A DNA stretch of 64,000 bases from Azolla caroliniana (taxonomy: Eukaryota > Polypodiophyta): contig JBHGNT010000022.1 of assembly GCA_043228905.1 (NCBI GenBank), positions 12,710,001 through 12,774,000 on the forward strand, written 5' to 3'. Below, in pieces: positions 35,401 to 46,200 of this stretch. How positions within the stretch are numbered: the first letter of the stretch is position 1; each line of letters begins with the position of its first letter. The notes beneath the pieces are model-generated. The model was given only the letters and a program-made list of their open reading frames with translations. It was not told where the DNA came from and ran no database searches. The position numbers and the translations under genes are program-made.

Positions 35401-36284
35401 AATATTGATTCCTAAAGAAGGTTATGTGTGTTAACAAACAGCAATATCCATAAGGTAAGGAACATTACATAGAATCTAGGATCGAAAAAAAAATTCAAAT
35501 CAAGAATTAATTGATAGAATCATCACAATAATGATCATTATATGCAATTTAGAAGCAGCAGACCAGCACAAAATAAAATAAGAGAAGGACAAAAATAGCA
35601 ATATCCATACAATTCCGGAGCATTGCATACTCTCTAGGACCAATATAAGCATAACAATATCCATAGCATCAAGGAATATCAAATCAGCCAAAAAAACAAA
35701 ACACGACAACAATAACCATAAGTTTAAGGACTATCAGATCAAATAAAATAATACATAATTACAATAGAAAACACATTAAAAAAGCAATACAGTACATAGC
35801 ATACCAGACACAATAAACAGCATCTATAATGAACTAAAAAAAATCATAATTAAAAATACAAAAATCTAATATATATACAAGAAACGTGCATAGAAAAAAT
35901 ACAAATAATATACAGATAGAATACCTAATATAGAAAAAATACAGCATAATATGCATATAGAAAAAACCAATTTTAAAATATATACTAAAACTTTAGAATA
36001 ACTGTAAATAAGGTAACAAAATGAGCTTACCATCTGCTGAAGTTGGAGTAGCTAGGTTGGATTGTTTTGCCATAGAATGGAGAAGAGAAGAAGTAGAAGA
36101 AGCCCAACAAGCATCCATACATGTACCACCATTTGAGATTGTTATCCAATTTGAAGATAAGAGTATGCATGTTATCAGTAGATATGAAAAAAACAGAACC
36201 TATAAGCACTGCAAAAACAGCATGTCTTGAATGCTCGTGTGGGTATGGATATGTATGTGTTAACATTGTCCTCACAGTATCCAT
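22849..36284 (-). CDS. Multi-pass membrane calcineurin-like metallophosphoesterase, 15 exons
   Basis: Minus-strand exons 36284-36031, 34142-33917, 33639-33400, 33305-33187, 33082-32984, 32893-32806, 32447-32218, 32118-31934, 31856-31657, 28298-27966, 27876-27775, 25697-25400, 25172-25024, 23907-23623 and 23010-22849 join in phase: 2970 bases, 989 residues. The binuclear metal centre is complete: DTGDG (Asp375), GGDLAYP (Asp417), GNHD (478-481), THEP (His559) and GDLHHY (595-600). Hydrophobic segments lie before it (about 23-40, 50-68, 85-100, 110-145, 255-270) and after it (about 672-690, 710-790, 845-905). Plants have one conserved protein of about 1000 residues with this layout, of unknown substrate; the length fits. 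The start follows an in-frame TAA and has a good ATGG context. Fourteen introns; intron 12 starts GC. Intron 9 hosts a LINE. Confidence 0.93.
23420..23476. repeat. (TA)n and (GA)n compound microsatellite in intron 14 of the phosphoesterase gene
   Basis: A run of TATATA to about 23450, then GCAGAGAGAG to 23474. It is intronic, between exon 14 (ends 23623) and exon 15 (starts 23010). Confidence 0.85.
26105..26520. repeat. Degenerate ~165-bp tandem repeat in intron 11
   Basis: Stretches starting near 26165 and 26325 both read TGGAAGAAGATTT followed by GACTGA and AAAG. Phrases like ATAAGCAA...AGTATAGAAGA recur near 26107, 26300 and 26455. Similarity is weak and edges are uncertain. Confidence 0.4.
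29600..31560 (+). mobile_element. Heavily decayed LINE inside intron 9 of the phosphoesterase gene, antisense to it
   Basis: Plus-strand remnants match an RT: NYRTI...YLAKVYASI and RQAGFQKGFTTLDHI (29655-29810), then MKQGCPLSHTFYLYID near 30050-30100. A CPLCHQG-type Cys motif follows near 30880. The 3' end near 31500-31545 reads CTCATAGGCCATTTTGGCC, then CATTAATATATCTTTC, the same tail as the LINE ending at 15964. No frame is intact. Confidence 0.8.
34780..35720. repeat. Imperfect tandem array in intron 1 of the phosphoesterase gene
   Basis: The phrase GCAATATCCATGAGATTAAG recurs at 35058 and, without change, at 35295. Those two copies are 237 bases apart and about 90 percent alike over more than 120 bases. 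Shorter relatives (GGTTATGT followed by CAATATCC) occur near 34785, 34905, 35415 and 35640, pointing to a basic unit of roughly 120 bases. Confidence 0.65.
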
Positions 36285-36570
36285 GGCTTAAAATCACTCA
36301 AAAGAACATAAAACGCATAGGAAGGATTAATGAATGAGGAGATGGGTTGTTTCCTTTTCCCTGAAATGAACCCAAATTTTGGTGAGAGAACAGCGGGGGA
36401 TGGGGGGGGGGGGGGGGGGGGGTTCTGCTCTCTGGTTTGTCTAGAAGAAAATAGCAACAAAAGAAGGAAATTGAAGACAGGAAGGAAAGCTAAAGAAGCA
36501 AGAAGAAAAAGAAAAAAAGCATCATCCACCGCCTGAAATTTTTCTTCTCTTCAAAATTCCTTTGCAATCC
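36285..36570 (-). promoter_or_regulatory. Inferred 5' leader of the phosphoesterase gene with poly(C) tract
   Basis: On the minus strand this is a pyrimidine-rich leader (TTTCTTTTTCTTCTTGC and similar) ending in TAAGCCATGG at the start codon. A run of 21 G on the plus strand (36402-36422) would be poly(C) in the transcript. No clear TATA box was found, and the transcription start is not fixed. Confidence 0.45.
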
Positions 36571-36589
36571 ATGGTGTGTGAGTAGTAAG

Positions 36590-37760
36590 GCCCACGCTGA
36601 TGTGGCATGATTTCATAGGATAAGAGACAGCCTCAAGCGTGGTGGGCGGGGGCGTGAATCCATCGTCTCGATCATACGGCCCATGCTGACATGGCACGAT
36701 GTCATTGGTTCTCACAGACAATCTCGAGGGTGGGCGGACATCGTCTTGTTTGCTCGACAAAGCCTACACCAATGGGGAAAAGTCTGTGTAGATCACATAC
36801 GTGGCTTCTTCACGCTGATGTGGCACGATTTCATTGGTTCTCACAGACAATCTCGAGGGTGGGCGGACATCGTCTTGTCAACTCAACAAAACCTACACTA
36901 ATGGGGAAAAGTCTATATAAGATCACACGCGTGGTTTCTTCATGCTGATGTGGCACAATTTCATTGGTTCTCACAGACAATCTCGAGGGTGGGCGGACAT
37001 CGTCTTGTCTGCTTGACAAAACCTACACCAATGGGGGAAAGTCTGTGTAGATCACACACGTGGTTTCTTCATGTTGACGTGGCACGATTTCATTAGTTCT
37101 CACAGACAATCGCGAGGGTGGGCAGACATCGTCTTGTCTGCTTGACAAAACCTACACCAATGGGGAAAAGTCTGTGTAGATCACACACGTGGTTTCTTCA
37201 TGTTGACGTCGCACGATTTCATTAGTTCTCACAGACAATCTTGAGGGTGGGCAAACATCGTCTTATCTAGTTGACAAAACCTACGCCAATGGGGAAAAGT
37301 TTTTGTAGATCACATGTGGTTTCTTCATGCTGACATGGCACGATTTCATTGGATCACTGACAATCTCGAGGGTGGGCGGACATCATCTTGTCTACTCGAA
37401 AAAACCTACACCAATGGGGGAAAGTCTATGTTGATTACACGTGGTTTCGTCCTGTTGACGTGGCATGATTTCATTGGATCATAGACAATCTCGATGGTGG
37501 GTAGACATCTTCTTGTTCACTCGACAAAACCTACAGCAATGGGGAAAAGTTTGTGTTGATTGGCGTGATTTCATTGGATCATAGACAAATTTGATGGTGG
37601 GTAGACATTGTCTTGTTCCCTCAACAAAACCTACACCAATGGGGAAAAGTTTGTGTCGATTACACGTGGTTTCTTCTTGCTAACATAGCATGATTTCATT
37701 GGATCACAGACAATCTCAAGGGTGGGCGGACATCGTCTTGTCCGCTCGACATGTGAACTC
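36590..37760. repeat. ~129-bp tandem array (about ten units) upstream of the phosphoesterase gene
   Basis: The landmark TCGTCTTG recurs at 36741, 36870, 37000, 37129, 37258, 37383, 37508, 37608 and 37733, with spacings mostly of 125-130 bases. Each unit holds GTGGCACGATTTCATTGG-like, TCTCGAGGGTGGGCGGACAT-like and CACCAATGGGGAAAAGTCT-like parts, and often CACGTGG. A partial unit lies at 36590-36663, and older decayed relatives (for example GTTGACATGG...ATTGGTTCC at about 37896-37925) continue toward 38080. The small frames across it are by-products of the repeat. Confidence 0.9.
37459..37477 (-). promoter_or_regulatory. Exact ER-stress response element match (CCAAT-N9-CCACG)
   Basis: The plus strand reads CGTGG, nine bases, ATTGG. 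On the minus strand, the strand of the gene starting at 36284, this is CCAAT-N9-CCACG, the published ERSE consensus. It overlaps TGACGTGG, a bZIP core. It lies about 1.2 kb before the ATG. Function is inferred from motif identity only. Confidence 0.5.
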
Positions 37761-39155
37761 AATGCATATCATTTGAGCCCTAATGTTATGGTATCATAGG
37801 CCACAAACTACATGGGGGTCGAGCACCTTATAGTTTCATGTGGCAACCTAGGTTGTGTATCTTAATGCATCTTAATGCTTGGCTTTAAGATCGTCAACGT
37901 TGACATGGTTTGAAAATCATTGGTTCCAAACAACATGGATGTACATCTTCTTGTTCGTCTCTACAAGCTATGTTTATGCTATGCATCCATTACATAAAAT
38001 GGTTATGAAGGAATTTGTGATCATGTGTGCCAAACAGTCATTAGTTGCAAACAATGTGAGGGTGGACATCTTTTTATTTGGAGTGATGTAGTACTTCATG
38101 ATTATATGGTACAAAACCACAATGTGTTGCTTGTTGGGTAACCACTAACTTTGGCTAGATTAAAACTAGTTGACGGGCCAAAAGAACTTGTTTTCATCTT
38201 TACGTAGACAAGATCATTGTCACAAACAATAGGGCATGCAACTCCTTGGTCTATTATACATAATCTAATTTATATGGTCCATTTTGAAGTTCATCCATGT
38301 CACACAAACGCATCAATCTGGGGCATACAAGTTTTTGTTGGAATCTATTAACGCAAATTCGGTTAAGATAGAGCGAATGGTTAAATCCCACATTGATGTG
38401 GCAAAAAATCATTTATTGTGATGATATGGTATACCGAGCTTCTTGTTTGGCACCCATTAACTCATATGGAAATAGCCCTCGTGCTTCAAATGTGGAAATA
38501 GCTAAATTAATTATGTGGTGTAAATTTCATTTATAGGATGTTTGGCCCTAGTTATAGTGATTAGTAGACATGGGAATAATTTTGAATTAACACAAGCAAG
38601 AGAAGCAACCTTTGTGAAGTGCCCACATTCCCTAATTTTTTCCAAAGAAATAAATCATCTTGATGCATCCATTAGCTCATATTCATAGTATCACCTGTTT
38701 TCGTTTCAAATGAATCCATTATTTGTACACATTCATATTCTATTTTTAGGGTAAATTTTATTTTTCACTACTTTCCTCCAATTATTTTTTAGCATTTGTC
38801 AATATCAATTCATTGATACTTTGGAATTTAGAACTTCTGGATGTCATGTAAGTTGTAAGTTGTAACCATGTTGTCTTCAATCAACATAGGCCTAAACTAG
38901 TTTACATTCTTTGTGGATACCATTTTTATGACTTTGTCTAGGTCTTCATGCCCTTCCACTCAACAATTGTTTTGATTTTCTTGTGCACATCTCATTGATA
39001 TACTTTGTACAAACTTAAGTATGTGCCGTTATATGGAAGCACGTTTTACCAAACAAATAAATGTTGTCCCTTGATAGATAAATGCTCAACTTGAATAAGT
39101 CAATTATTGGTTGGGATATATTTCACATGTTTGTGTGAGCCCTTTGCGGTTTTGA
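37761..39155. other. Gene-free interval with decayed extension of the tandem array
   Basis: Up to about 38080 the sequence still echoes the 129-bp unit. Beyond that it is AT-rich with no recognisable gene or element. Confidence 0.5.
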
Positions 39156-39290
39156 AAACAATGATTTTTAAAAATTCAACAATATTTCGGTCTTTAGGAA
39201 ACGTGTTTATCTTAACAAAGAGATGCATGCAATTTGTTAGTTTCTAAATCACTCTATTCACAAACCCATGGTTGAAAACAACCTTCTTCG
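39156..39290 (+). repeat. Left copy of a ~130-bp duplication bracketing a LINE
   Basis: Matches 41391-41525: AAAACAATGATTTTTAAAAA, TTCAACAATATTT, TGTTTATCTTAACAAAGAG, TTTGTTAGTTTCTAAATCAC and ATTCACAAACCCA all recur in order. It ends where the LINE tail begins. Confidence 0.85.
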
Positions 39291-41390
39291 AGCAATTTAT
39301 TTATTTATTTATCCAAAAAAAACCTACTTCCATTAGTTATAAAATTTTACAAATGAGAGTATTATATACAAATCAATGTAGGGACGCGATAGTTCCATCT
39401 TATGTGGATGCTCACTGCCTCGAGAAAACGAGAGGTTGACCATTGTTGGATGAAGGCCATTCGTTGTCTTTCAACTCCATTGGAGCTGCCCTTGAGGCCA
39501 TCGTATTGGCTCTTTAGAGTGACTACAACGTCACTCCGTATCTCTTGCATTAACATTATTGGATGCGCGGTTTGGTTGGAGAAGACCCGTCTACATTGAT
39601 GTTTCCATAGAATCCAAAGAGTTATTGGGTTGACAAATTCCAACACAACTTGAGATTTGGCATTAATAGGAGTTGAGTGGATATTGTCAATGGTGGGGAA
39701 AAAAACTTCTTGTGCTTTTATTACCAAAGTCATCTCCTCCTCTTGATGCCCATACCTGTCAACTAGGGCATGCCATGATAACCAACAAACATTTCCCCAC
39801 TTGATTGTGGCTTGCACATGGCATAATTGCAATAGGCGACCAACCCCCACCATATTCTATGGGACTCTGGCAATCCCACAGAGCGTGTTGAATTGATTCT
39901 TTTGCATTTGGGCACGGGACACAATTAGGAGAGCTAAGGTTCTTACGATGCCATGCTCCAACCGGTAATGACTTATGTATTAATAGCCCTTGGAATGTGG
40001 TAAATCGCCTAATGTGTTATTGTTTCCAGATTTTTTGCCCAAACTTGGTGATAATCGTATGATGAACATGAGATGTGTGCTAGAACTTTCAGCAGCCAAC
40101 TCTCGGGACGTTTGAGCGGCTAGAGTGTGGCGACCCAATCTAGTCATGAAATTGGAAGAAAGGAATGGTTTTGCTTCCTTGACCCACATAAGTATCATGC
40201 CATGTCGATTGCAAAAGGTCCCAATTGACCTTACATAGCCATGTGTTTTCATGAATACATATGTGCCATTCTGATTGTACTTTGATTGGGTCAGGATCTA
40301 CAATCCATTTATGACAAGTATATGCGAGTACTCAAATTGCCATATTCAATATTGGTGTCTCATTGTCTCACAATTCATGGCCTTCAATCCTATATATTGT
40401 TTCCCTACTTCTTGGGATCAAAGAGCCCTCCTCGTAGTTTATCCACTTCTCCATTGTCGTCATTTGATTAGCAACTTCCCTAAGCAATATATTGTTATTA
40501 ATTTCAGATCTCATAGGTCATCCACCCTTGATTCCATGAAGTATGTTGGCTTAATCTTGTATTGGCAATGACATAAACCGTCTCCAACATTCTATACTCT
40601 TTTCCTAGACCTTCTGCAATGCATCCCCCTGACAACCCCTTACTTGATCCAATTAATTGACCAGATTCATCTATGATACATGGGTTCCACAGGATGCGTT
40701 GATTGAGCCAAGCAGGTTCGGAAGTAGGTTGATCACACTTGAGCCCACGTCTTATGTAACACCACGCCTTCCACATGGATGCACTAAATCTATCCGCCAA
40801 TTGGTGTGAGAAACATGGTTTGAGATCCATGTTTAGAATCCATCCTGTTTGGGGGGCCCAATTGGGCCCTTTTCGTGGCCTAAAGTAAGCAAAACGTAAC
40901 CGCAATAGCATTTTCCAAGAGTCATCCCTTGGTTGAAGTCCTCGCACCACAAATTTGGTGAGTAGGGCTTTGGATTGTGAGAGGGGATCAATCAAACCCA
41001 ACCCTCCTCTCGACTTAGGCCACGCCACCTTGGCCCGCGTTGCATAATCTTCCTTACTAGACCAGATGTAGTTGCGTATCAATCGTTGAATCTTATGTAT
41101 ACTTTCCTTGGAGATTGCCCAACATGATAGGTTGTACCATGATGTTGCAAGCATTACCTAGTTTGTCACTATGATGTGACCTGCTATCGAGAGTTTTTTC
41201 GAGCTCCAATGTATCAACTTTTGTTGAATGGAGTGAATAACTAGTGCAATCAATCATCGTATCCGGGGGAATGTTTAATCCAATTTGGAAACCCAAATAT
41301 TTGGTGCTCACTCCCTAATTGATCCACTTGAAAGTAGGATGTGGGACCTGGTGCTATGCAGTATGTGTTTCATGACATAAAGTTTCTTCT
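39291..41390 (-). mobile_element. LINE fragment (post-RT C-terminal region), 5'-truncated
   Basis: The plus-strand left end is a (TTTA)n/poly(T) tail followed by CCAAAAAAAACC and CATTAGTTAT. Minus-strand frames give STKYLGFQIGLN (41093-41311). The frame 40504-41154 then holds IQRLIRNYIWSS, AKVAWPKSRGGLGLIDP and ALLTKFVVRGL, followed by the downstream frames 39980-40252 and 39362-39853. The Cys motif CPVPKCK lies near 39910. Endonuclease and the catalytic RT core are missing. Several stops break it. Confidence 0.87.
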
Positions 41391-41525
41391 TAAAACAATG
41401 ATTTTTAAAAATTCAACAATATTTCCCTGTTTAGCAGGGGTGTTTATCTTAACAAAGAGGTGCATGCAGTTTGTTAGTTTCTAAATCACTATTCACAAAC
41501 CCATTGCCAAATACATTCTTATTAT
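41391..41525 (+). repeat. Right copy of the ~130-bp duplication bracketing a LINE
   Basis: Begins right after the LINE 5' edge and follows 39156-39290 in order, with about 12-15 percent differences and small indels. Confidence 0.85.
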
Positions 41526-44500
41526 ATGAGAGAATATAGTTTTGGATTCTCCTCACCGGTTGTTAACATAGGATAGACATAGGTTCACCTTAGCTAAAGT
41601 AGCAAATAAAGAAATACTATGGAGTCGAAAATCCATCAAACCAAAGTAATTCTCAAAAGGATGATAATTGTAATTTAGACAAACATATTATAAAAGAGGT
41701 ATTAAATCATACTTATTAGCTTTTAGCTCTTTCTTTATTATTCTCTTTAGTATTTTCTTGAGCTCTCAATCTCTTAATCTTCCACTAAGTGTAACCAATC
41801 TTATACCCATAAATTTATTGTATGACAAGCTTCTAACTTGTCGAGGAATAGAGCATTGATTGTTGTCAATGACCTTATGTGAAGGAAACAATTAATGCAT
41901 CTCATTTACAATGTGGCATCATCATCGCTACCCAAAAGTGAACATTCTTGAGAGTAAATACTCATACCCCCATGGATACATAGAACTTAGAACCAAATTG
42001 AAATTAAATGGAAAGTGCTTGGTTGAGAGCTCAATTTAGGCAACATAAGGGGTCATGAACATGAAGTCGTTGTGGTAGCTTCAACAACTTCTGACAACTA
42101 AGAATGGATGCATAGAACTTAGAATCAAATTGAAATAAATGGGAAGTCTGTGGTTGAGAACTCAAATTATGTGGCACAAGGGGTCATGAACGTGAAGTTG
42201 ACGTGGTAGTAATTCAACAACTTCTCTTAACTAAAGTCTCATTATTGATTGTTATGAGATGTTTGTGAGATCGTTAAATGTACCAGTGAAACACAAAAAC
42301 TAACACATGTCCTACAAAGCCCCTAGAACTCACAAAAGAAGTATAGGGTCTAAGAATCTTAATTAATGTTAAGCATAATTAAGGAAAAAAATAAGGAAGA
42401 AAGGGTGCTAGTCCACTTGACGGATTTGTGTTCCATGTCCCATATGGCTAAGTACATACATGGGTTGTAACTTGGGTTTGAAGAAAAAGGCACAAGTGTA
42501 TGAAGTTGGAGCATTACCACACTATGATAATCTCTATTGAAAATAATAAAGATGACCCCCTTCATGAAGGTAGCTAGCCTTCTTATATAGGCTCAACCTT
42601 AACACTTTGTTAGTTGTGCACTTGGTTGCTTTTTTATAAGTGGCCAACTGATGAAATACTCTAAAGTTATCTCCCATCATAGGATTGATATGACTCAATC
42701 CTCACATTCGTTCCTTATGAATTAGCCCATACCTAACCTTGAGATTAGAGAATTAAGGTTATGGTTATGCTCTTAACAAAGGCCTTGAAAGATACAATCA
42801 AAAGTAAAGTTGAGGGTGGTGAATGGCATGATCCAACTATAGAGGATGGCATTGGATTGCCCATTCACAATACATGGAGTAAAGTATTCTTTGTCATTCA
42901 TAGTGATTAGGCCATCAAACAAGGCGGTTTATAATTGTCTCTTAGGATGTTTGTCCCTTTAGTCTAGTCGCTTGGTCATAAAGCTTGTAATGATGCAATA
43001 TACGTGTGAAAAGACACGAAAACTTATCAAGCCAAAATATACACTCAAAAAGTTCACTAGGTGTTAGAGTCTAACTAATTAATTAAGGAAAACATAAGGA
43101 ATTATAGATCAACGAAAGTAAAGAGGGGTCTCAAACCACCTGACCACCCCCTAACAACGATGTTAGATGAACCTGAACCTCCTCAATGTCCCATACCATC
43201 GACGGTTTATGTGAGTTGTACCTTGGGTTCTTATATAGGCAGAAACCATAAGGCCTGGTCCGGTGTGTTCACACATGACTACTTTATATGAAGTGGTCAG
43301 GTGATAACATGCTTAATAGGGATATCTCACACTATAGAATTGAATACTACAATTCATACCCTCATTCATTTTAGAATTATCATGCACATACTTGTCATAA
43401 CATTAGGGAAAACTATGGAACCCCTACTTATGATCAATTATGATTATGCATGTACCACTAGGAGGAGGGCAAACCACTTATGGATTATTGATCTATGACC
43501 ATTGAGTTTGAAATAGGACTTGTAATGGTTGAGGTAAACAAACCATGATACAATTTCAGTTTCATTTAAGGAGGAGTCAACAAGCTAGTAATGAGGTTGT
43601 TATTTTGATACACCAATGTGGAGGCAATTTTAGAGGATTGACCAGTACATGATGTAGCAAATATGTGTGAAAGTAAGGATTCAAACTCATGCATGGCCTT
43701 TTGTGATAACCTAATAGTTTACACTAGTTTTACGAGGAGAAAACAAATTACTATAAAGTAGATTTGAGGCCATGAAGATTACTTTACCATATTTATGAAA
43801 TGAGGTAGTGTCAAATGCCCGATGGTGTGTGGCATTCCTACTATATTAGCCTAATGACTAGTTTTCGTCAAACTTTGCCTCAAACTTACACTCAACCAAT
43901 GTGAACCTTGCAACTGAACCACATGTGTGAAGTTCTGTAAAGAAAATGTTAGTTGGTAAAAACAAATTGTGTAGTTGAAGACCAAGATCGAAGGAAGCTT
44001 CAATGAGTTGGATTTTTTGTTGAAGGACACAAACGTCCTTGTTGGACACCCACACATAGAGGTGGTTCTCTTGTTAAGATCCAACACACAAGTTATCTAG
44101 GAGTCGTCCTCGTCTAACTGAACATGAGATAACTTAAGCTCTTTTGTGGGAAAATCCTCTTGTAGTTCCATTGAGAAGCTCCTATTGTGCTTTAAAGTCT
44201 TGGTGTCAAGTTGGGATTGTGTTGAGCAACCATCACATCAAACCATGATGTGAAGAACAATTATGTGTAGCCAACAACCATTGTGAAAGGCTACCATCAC
44301 GTGTTGCCATAATGTGCAAGCATCATGGGGGGTAACATCATTTGTAGTCGCCATTGGGGGAGCTATCATCAGGCACTACCATCACGGTGAGTAGTTGCAT
44401 GTGTGGAGCTATTGCACATAATGTTGTGCCCATGCATATGAATTTGTTGTCTATGGTGAACCTCGATGTGGACAATCCTATTTGTGTCAACTCAAATTCC

Positions 44501-44620
44501 CTAACTTCCTTGGCCCCTATTCCTAAAGTTCATTCCTAAAGCTTAACGTTCAATCTTCCCCTTTCCTTACATATAAACACATACCCTACTACACATAAAC
44601 ATATACACTTTAGAATATTG
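41526..44620. other. Gene-poor interval with a local tandem duplication and a diverged repeat pair
   Basis: A 132-base unit is duplicated head to tail (41973-42104, 42105-42236), starting TGGATACATAGAACTTAGAA and TGGATGCATAGAACTTAGAA. Stretches near 42355-42600 and 43070-43260 share phrases (AATTAAGGAAAA, CATGTCCCATA, CTTATATAGGC) and look like copies of one unknown repeat. No gene is supported. Confidence 0.5.
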
Positions 44621-45069
44621 TTACACACAAATAATTGTATACATACACCCATACTTACACATACAATTACACCCACATGCATTCATCAACACACACACAC
44701 ACACTTCTACGAACATTTAGCAAAATCATCCGTACGCAAATATACATATCACTAAACAAATCCACAATCACACAGAAGCGATGGCAGGAGCGCGAGCAAC
44801 AACAAAGCGTGGAGTGGGAGCAGCAGAACAGGGCGCGCAGACAGGGCGAGTAGGAGTAGGCGCAGGTGCACGATGAAGAACGCGCGCGTTGTCCACCAAA
44901 GCAGGAGCAGGAGCACAACACCAGCTGCTGTCTAGGTACTCCCACACCCACAATCCTCCCTCCCTCCCCCAACCAGAAAACGCACATTAATTAATTAATT
45001 AAAAAACACACAAAACAAAGGGGGAAGGGAAGACCAACATAGATAGCCTCGCAAGACACATAACTCGCT

Positions 45070-46200
45070 ATGGAGGGAGGAATCGAGCTTCCACCAACGA
45101 CCATTTTGCTCGATGAAGAAGGTGGATCAGATCTCGACATTACGTTGTCCCCTGAGACCAACCGTTTCTTATCGGAGGAAATCGAATGTTTACGGCGTAC
45201 CTCCTTCATATGTAGGTTTCTGGCAGGTAGACCAAGTCGGGGAATGGTTCGGGACATGTTCCAGGTGGCTGTGATGGAGAACATGCCGGTGATCAAGAGT
45301 GTCAGGGGTTTAGGGAAAAACTTCTTCCACATCTAATTGGGTAATGGCTCGCTAGCGCAACCACTGGTCGAGCTCAAGGTACTCGAACTGAAGTACGACA
45401 AGGTGTTGCTCCGGCCATGGTCACCAAGGTTCAATCCGATTGAAGAGTTACGGAAACTCAACAACCCTAGGGTGATCATCGCAACATTTCTCGGCCTCCC
45501 TCCTCATTTGTGCCATTTGCTCCCTCTTTTTGGCGAACAAATAGGGATGATATGTCCTCAAAAAGTGTCAATGGCAGACACAGTTGCGGAGGTGCCCAAG
45601 TTGCGCATCTTGGTGCCTTCCCTCCATGGACTTCCATCAAGGATTAGACTCTACTCTGAGGAGCTAGGTCTCACAGTGGTGAAAGTGGTTTACGAGGGAC
45701 TCCCGGGACAGTGTTTCATTTGCAAACAGACAGGACACCTAGCTAAGGCGTGTCCTCGCAAGACTGGAAAGGGAAGCTCGGGACCTCGACCCTCGGGCAA
45801 AGTCGGGCCAACCAAGGGTGACGAGGCTCCTTGGATACCCGTTAAGAAGAAGGGGAAAATTGGAGGCCTAGGTGCATCCTCTTCCACCCTTTTTCTTGAC
45901 CACCCCTTTGAAAGTAGTCCCTCTACCTTGTCACCAGCAAGCGCGGACAAGCAACCCTTGAAACGGGTAAAGATCCTCTCTGGGAGTGTTGATGCACCCG
46001 ACCTACAGGTGAGAGCTACCAACAGATTTACACCTCTTCAAGGGTTAGGGGATGGCGACCCAGAAGCGTTGGCAGCAATGTTGTCCCCATGCGACTCCTC
46101 ATGCCTTCCCCCACGAGAGCCTGAACTTGTGTTCTCTACCCCGATGGAGATGCAACCCCACCTCGTACCCCACCTAACCGCACCCCAAGTGACCACACAA
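45070..46200 (+). pseudogene. LINE ORF1 (DUF4283-like region and CCHC knuckle), one internal stop
   Basis: The ATG at 45070 opens a frame that reaches a TAA at about 45334 and continues in the same frame afterwards. The protein resembles plant LINE ORF1: FQVAVMENMPVIKSV, then WSPRFNPIEELRKL, EGLPGQCFICKQTGHLAKACP (a CCHC zinc knuckle near 45712-45757) and a Pro/Ser-rich basic tail. It would bind element RNA. Coding similarity stops near 46200, where antisense LINE sequence begins. Confidence 0.8.

Noticed and set aside
36691-36948. Repetitive plus-strand frame with the repeated phrase SHRQSRGWADIV
   Set aside because: It only translates the 129-bp tandem array; every frame across the array shows periodic peptides and none extends beyond it.
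36590-37760. Possible CRISPR-like array
   Set aside because: The whole 129-bp unit repeats, with no unique spacers, in a plant nuclear context; it is a minisatellite.
40505-40525. TCTCATAGGTCAT, similar to the LINE 3' tail
   Set aside because: It lies inside the coding part of another LINE on the opposite strand and lacks the second half of the hairpin and the AATATATC tail.
44635-44987. Frames of 72 and 106 codons rich in Thr/Tyr/His or Cys/Arg
   Set aside because: They come from an ACACAT-type low-complexity run and the GC-rich leader of the LINE ORF1 piece, with no conserved motif.
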